DNA of 61,673 bases from Bacillota bacterium. GTDB taxonomy: Bacteria; Bacillota; Sulfobacillia; JAMCWA01. A program made the translations under genes and the position numbers. This document shows, piece by piece, positions 61,039-61,673 of the stretch. The notes beneath the pieces are model-generated. The model saw only the letters and a program-made list of their open reading frames with translations. It did no database searches and was not told the origin of the DNA. The DNA lies in the NCBI GenBank assembly GCA_023475165.1, contig JAMCWA010000091.1:1-61673 (forward strand), given 5' to 3'. Positions within the stretch are counted from its first letter, which is position 1; the number at the start of each line of letters is the position of its first letter.

Positions 61039-61673
61039 ATGAGAGACTACCACGAGGTTGCCTTGTGGAGGGGCGTGACTCCCGAGCAGTGGCGGGATTG
61101 GCATTGGCAAGTGGCCCACCGCATCACCACTGTCCAGCAGCTCAAGGAGGTCATCGATCTTACCCCGGAAGAAGAGGAAGGGGTAAGAACCTCCCTTCGG
61201 CATCTGCGGATGGCCATCACCCCCTATTTTGCTTCCCTCATCGACCCGCAAGATCCCCGCTGCCCCATTCGGCGTCAGTCTGTTCCGACTCAGGAGGAGC
61301 TGGTTCAGCGACCGGGAGAAATGGCTGACCCCCTCTTTGAGGATACCTATTCTCCCGTCAAAGGACTGACGCACCGTTACCCGGATCGAGTTCTTTTCCT
61401 GGTTACGGACCAGTGCGGCACCTACTGCCGTCACTGTACGCGCCGGCGGTTTGCGGGGGAAACAGATCGTTCCCTGCCCGGATCTCAGATAGATCAAGCC
61501 CTGGCCTATATCCGGACGCATCCCGAGATAAGAGATGTCCTGGTTTCCGGGGGCGATCCCTTGTTGCTGGGGGACGGTCCTTTGGAGCACATCCTGCGAC
61601 AGCTGCGGGAAATCCCCCATGTCGAGATTATCCGCCTGGGCACCCGGACCCCCTCCACCCTGCCGCCGTTTCA
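61039..61673 (+). CDS. kamA: KamA-family lysine 2,3-aminomutase, truncated by window end
   Basis: The 5' 211 codons only; the gene runs off the window. Radical-SAM aminomutase: the region around PIRRQSVPTQEEL, the GLTHRYPDRVLFLVTDQ block and the cluster motif CGTYCRHC (CxxxCxxC, near 132-139) followed by TRRRFAG, then DVLVSGGDPL. It uses SAM, a 4Fe-4S cluster and PLP to convert L-lysine to beta-lysine; glutamate 2,3-aminomutase is a close relative and cannot be excluded without the rest. ATG 61039 is preceded by GGGGGATGGAAGTTAAGG. Confidence 0.9.
   Translation, partial: MRDYHEVALWRGVTPEQWRDWHWQVAHRITTVQQLKEVIDLTPEEEEGVRTSLRHLRMAITPYFASLIDPQDPRCPIRRQSVPTQEELVQRPGEMADPLFEDTYSPVKGLTHRYPDRVLFLVTDQCGTYCRHCTRRRFAGETDRSLPGSQIDQALAYIRTHPEIRDVLVSGGDPLLLGDGPLEHILRQLREIPHVEIIRLGTRTPSTLPPF

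Noticed and set aside
1..61673. CRISPR array
   Set aside because: Repeats A and B are long, irregularly spaced and dispersed between genes. There are no short regularly spaced repeats with unique spacers, and no cas genes.
1..61673. Prophage or complete insertion sequence
   Set aside because: No integrase, transposase, capsid or tail genes are present; gene content is conserved chromosomal core plus the non-coding repeats.

Overview
This 61.7-kb window is chromosomal DNA of a GC-rich, endospore-forming, probably anaerobic Firmicute of the Moorella/Desulfotomaculum (Peptococcaceae-like) kind. That placement is an inference. It rests on sporulation genes (spoVT, fin, spoVB, yabP, yabQ), the SCIFF peptide with its radical-SAM maturase, a fixABCX electron-transfer set, lysine 2,3-aminomutase, frequent TTG/GTG starts behind strong purine-rich ribosome sites, and gene order matching the two blocks that flank oriC in Bacillus subtilis. 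No tRNA, rRNA, CRISPR array or transposase gene was seen.

Layout. 0.2-2.3 kb: 3D-domain cell-wall hydrolase (yabE-like) and rsmA. 2.8-7.1 kb: ykuK-like gene and the etfBA-fixCX operon. 7.4-12.8 kb: veg behind tandem promoters, a trypsin-like protease, and the cyanophycin pair cphB-cphA. 13.4-21.3 kb: ispE, a nucleotidyltransferase, purR, glmU, prs, pth, spoVT. 21.4-30.7 kb: a block wholly on the minus strand (prsA, mfd, fin, a PrsW-like protease, an ABC-2 exporter), which looks inverted relative to B. subtilis order. 31.2-39.3 kb: spoVB, mazG, HU, rqcP, a SpoIID-like protein, an FTR1 iron permease behind a Fur-box-like site, yabP, yabQ, divIC, yabR. 39.7-44.7 kb: two LysM/M23 peptidases flanking scfA-scfB. 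45.2-54.4 kb: a peptidase-MA protein, walR, walK, yycH, yycI, murA (Asp replacing the catalytic Cys), htrA. 54.7-61.7 kb: rlmH, PBP1A, pyruvoyl arginine decarboxylase, TerC under a yybP-ykoY manganese riboswitch, thiolase, and a truncated kamA.

The most unusual signal is not a gene. Much of the longer intergenic DNA is filled by two dispersed repeat families. Family A has about 17 copies. Complete copies are 184-300 bp with imperfect terminal inverted repeats (AGGAGACCGCTGA / AGGAGACTGCTGA), most recognisable ends are flanked by TA, and three copies are collapsed to 37-38 bp with both ends kept. This is what a non-autonomous Tc1/mariner-IS630-type MITE would look like; internally it could fold into several hairpins. 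Copies sit against gene 3' ends and several supply the stop codon. Family B (about 80-310 bp) starts with a GCCGCC-TTC-GGCGGC hairpin and ends near TGTTTCAGGGTAG. One A copy lies inside a B copy, giving a relative age.

Functional themes: cell-envelope synthesis and its control (WalRK, YycHI, MurA, PBP1A, M23 peptidases), sporulation, nitrogen storage as cyanophycin with possible arginine-to-agmatine conversion, low-potential electron transfer (FixABCX), and metal homeostasis (Fur-FTR1, Mn riboswitch-TerC).
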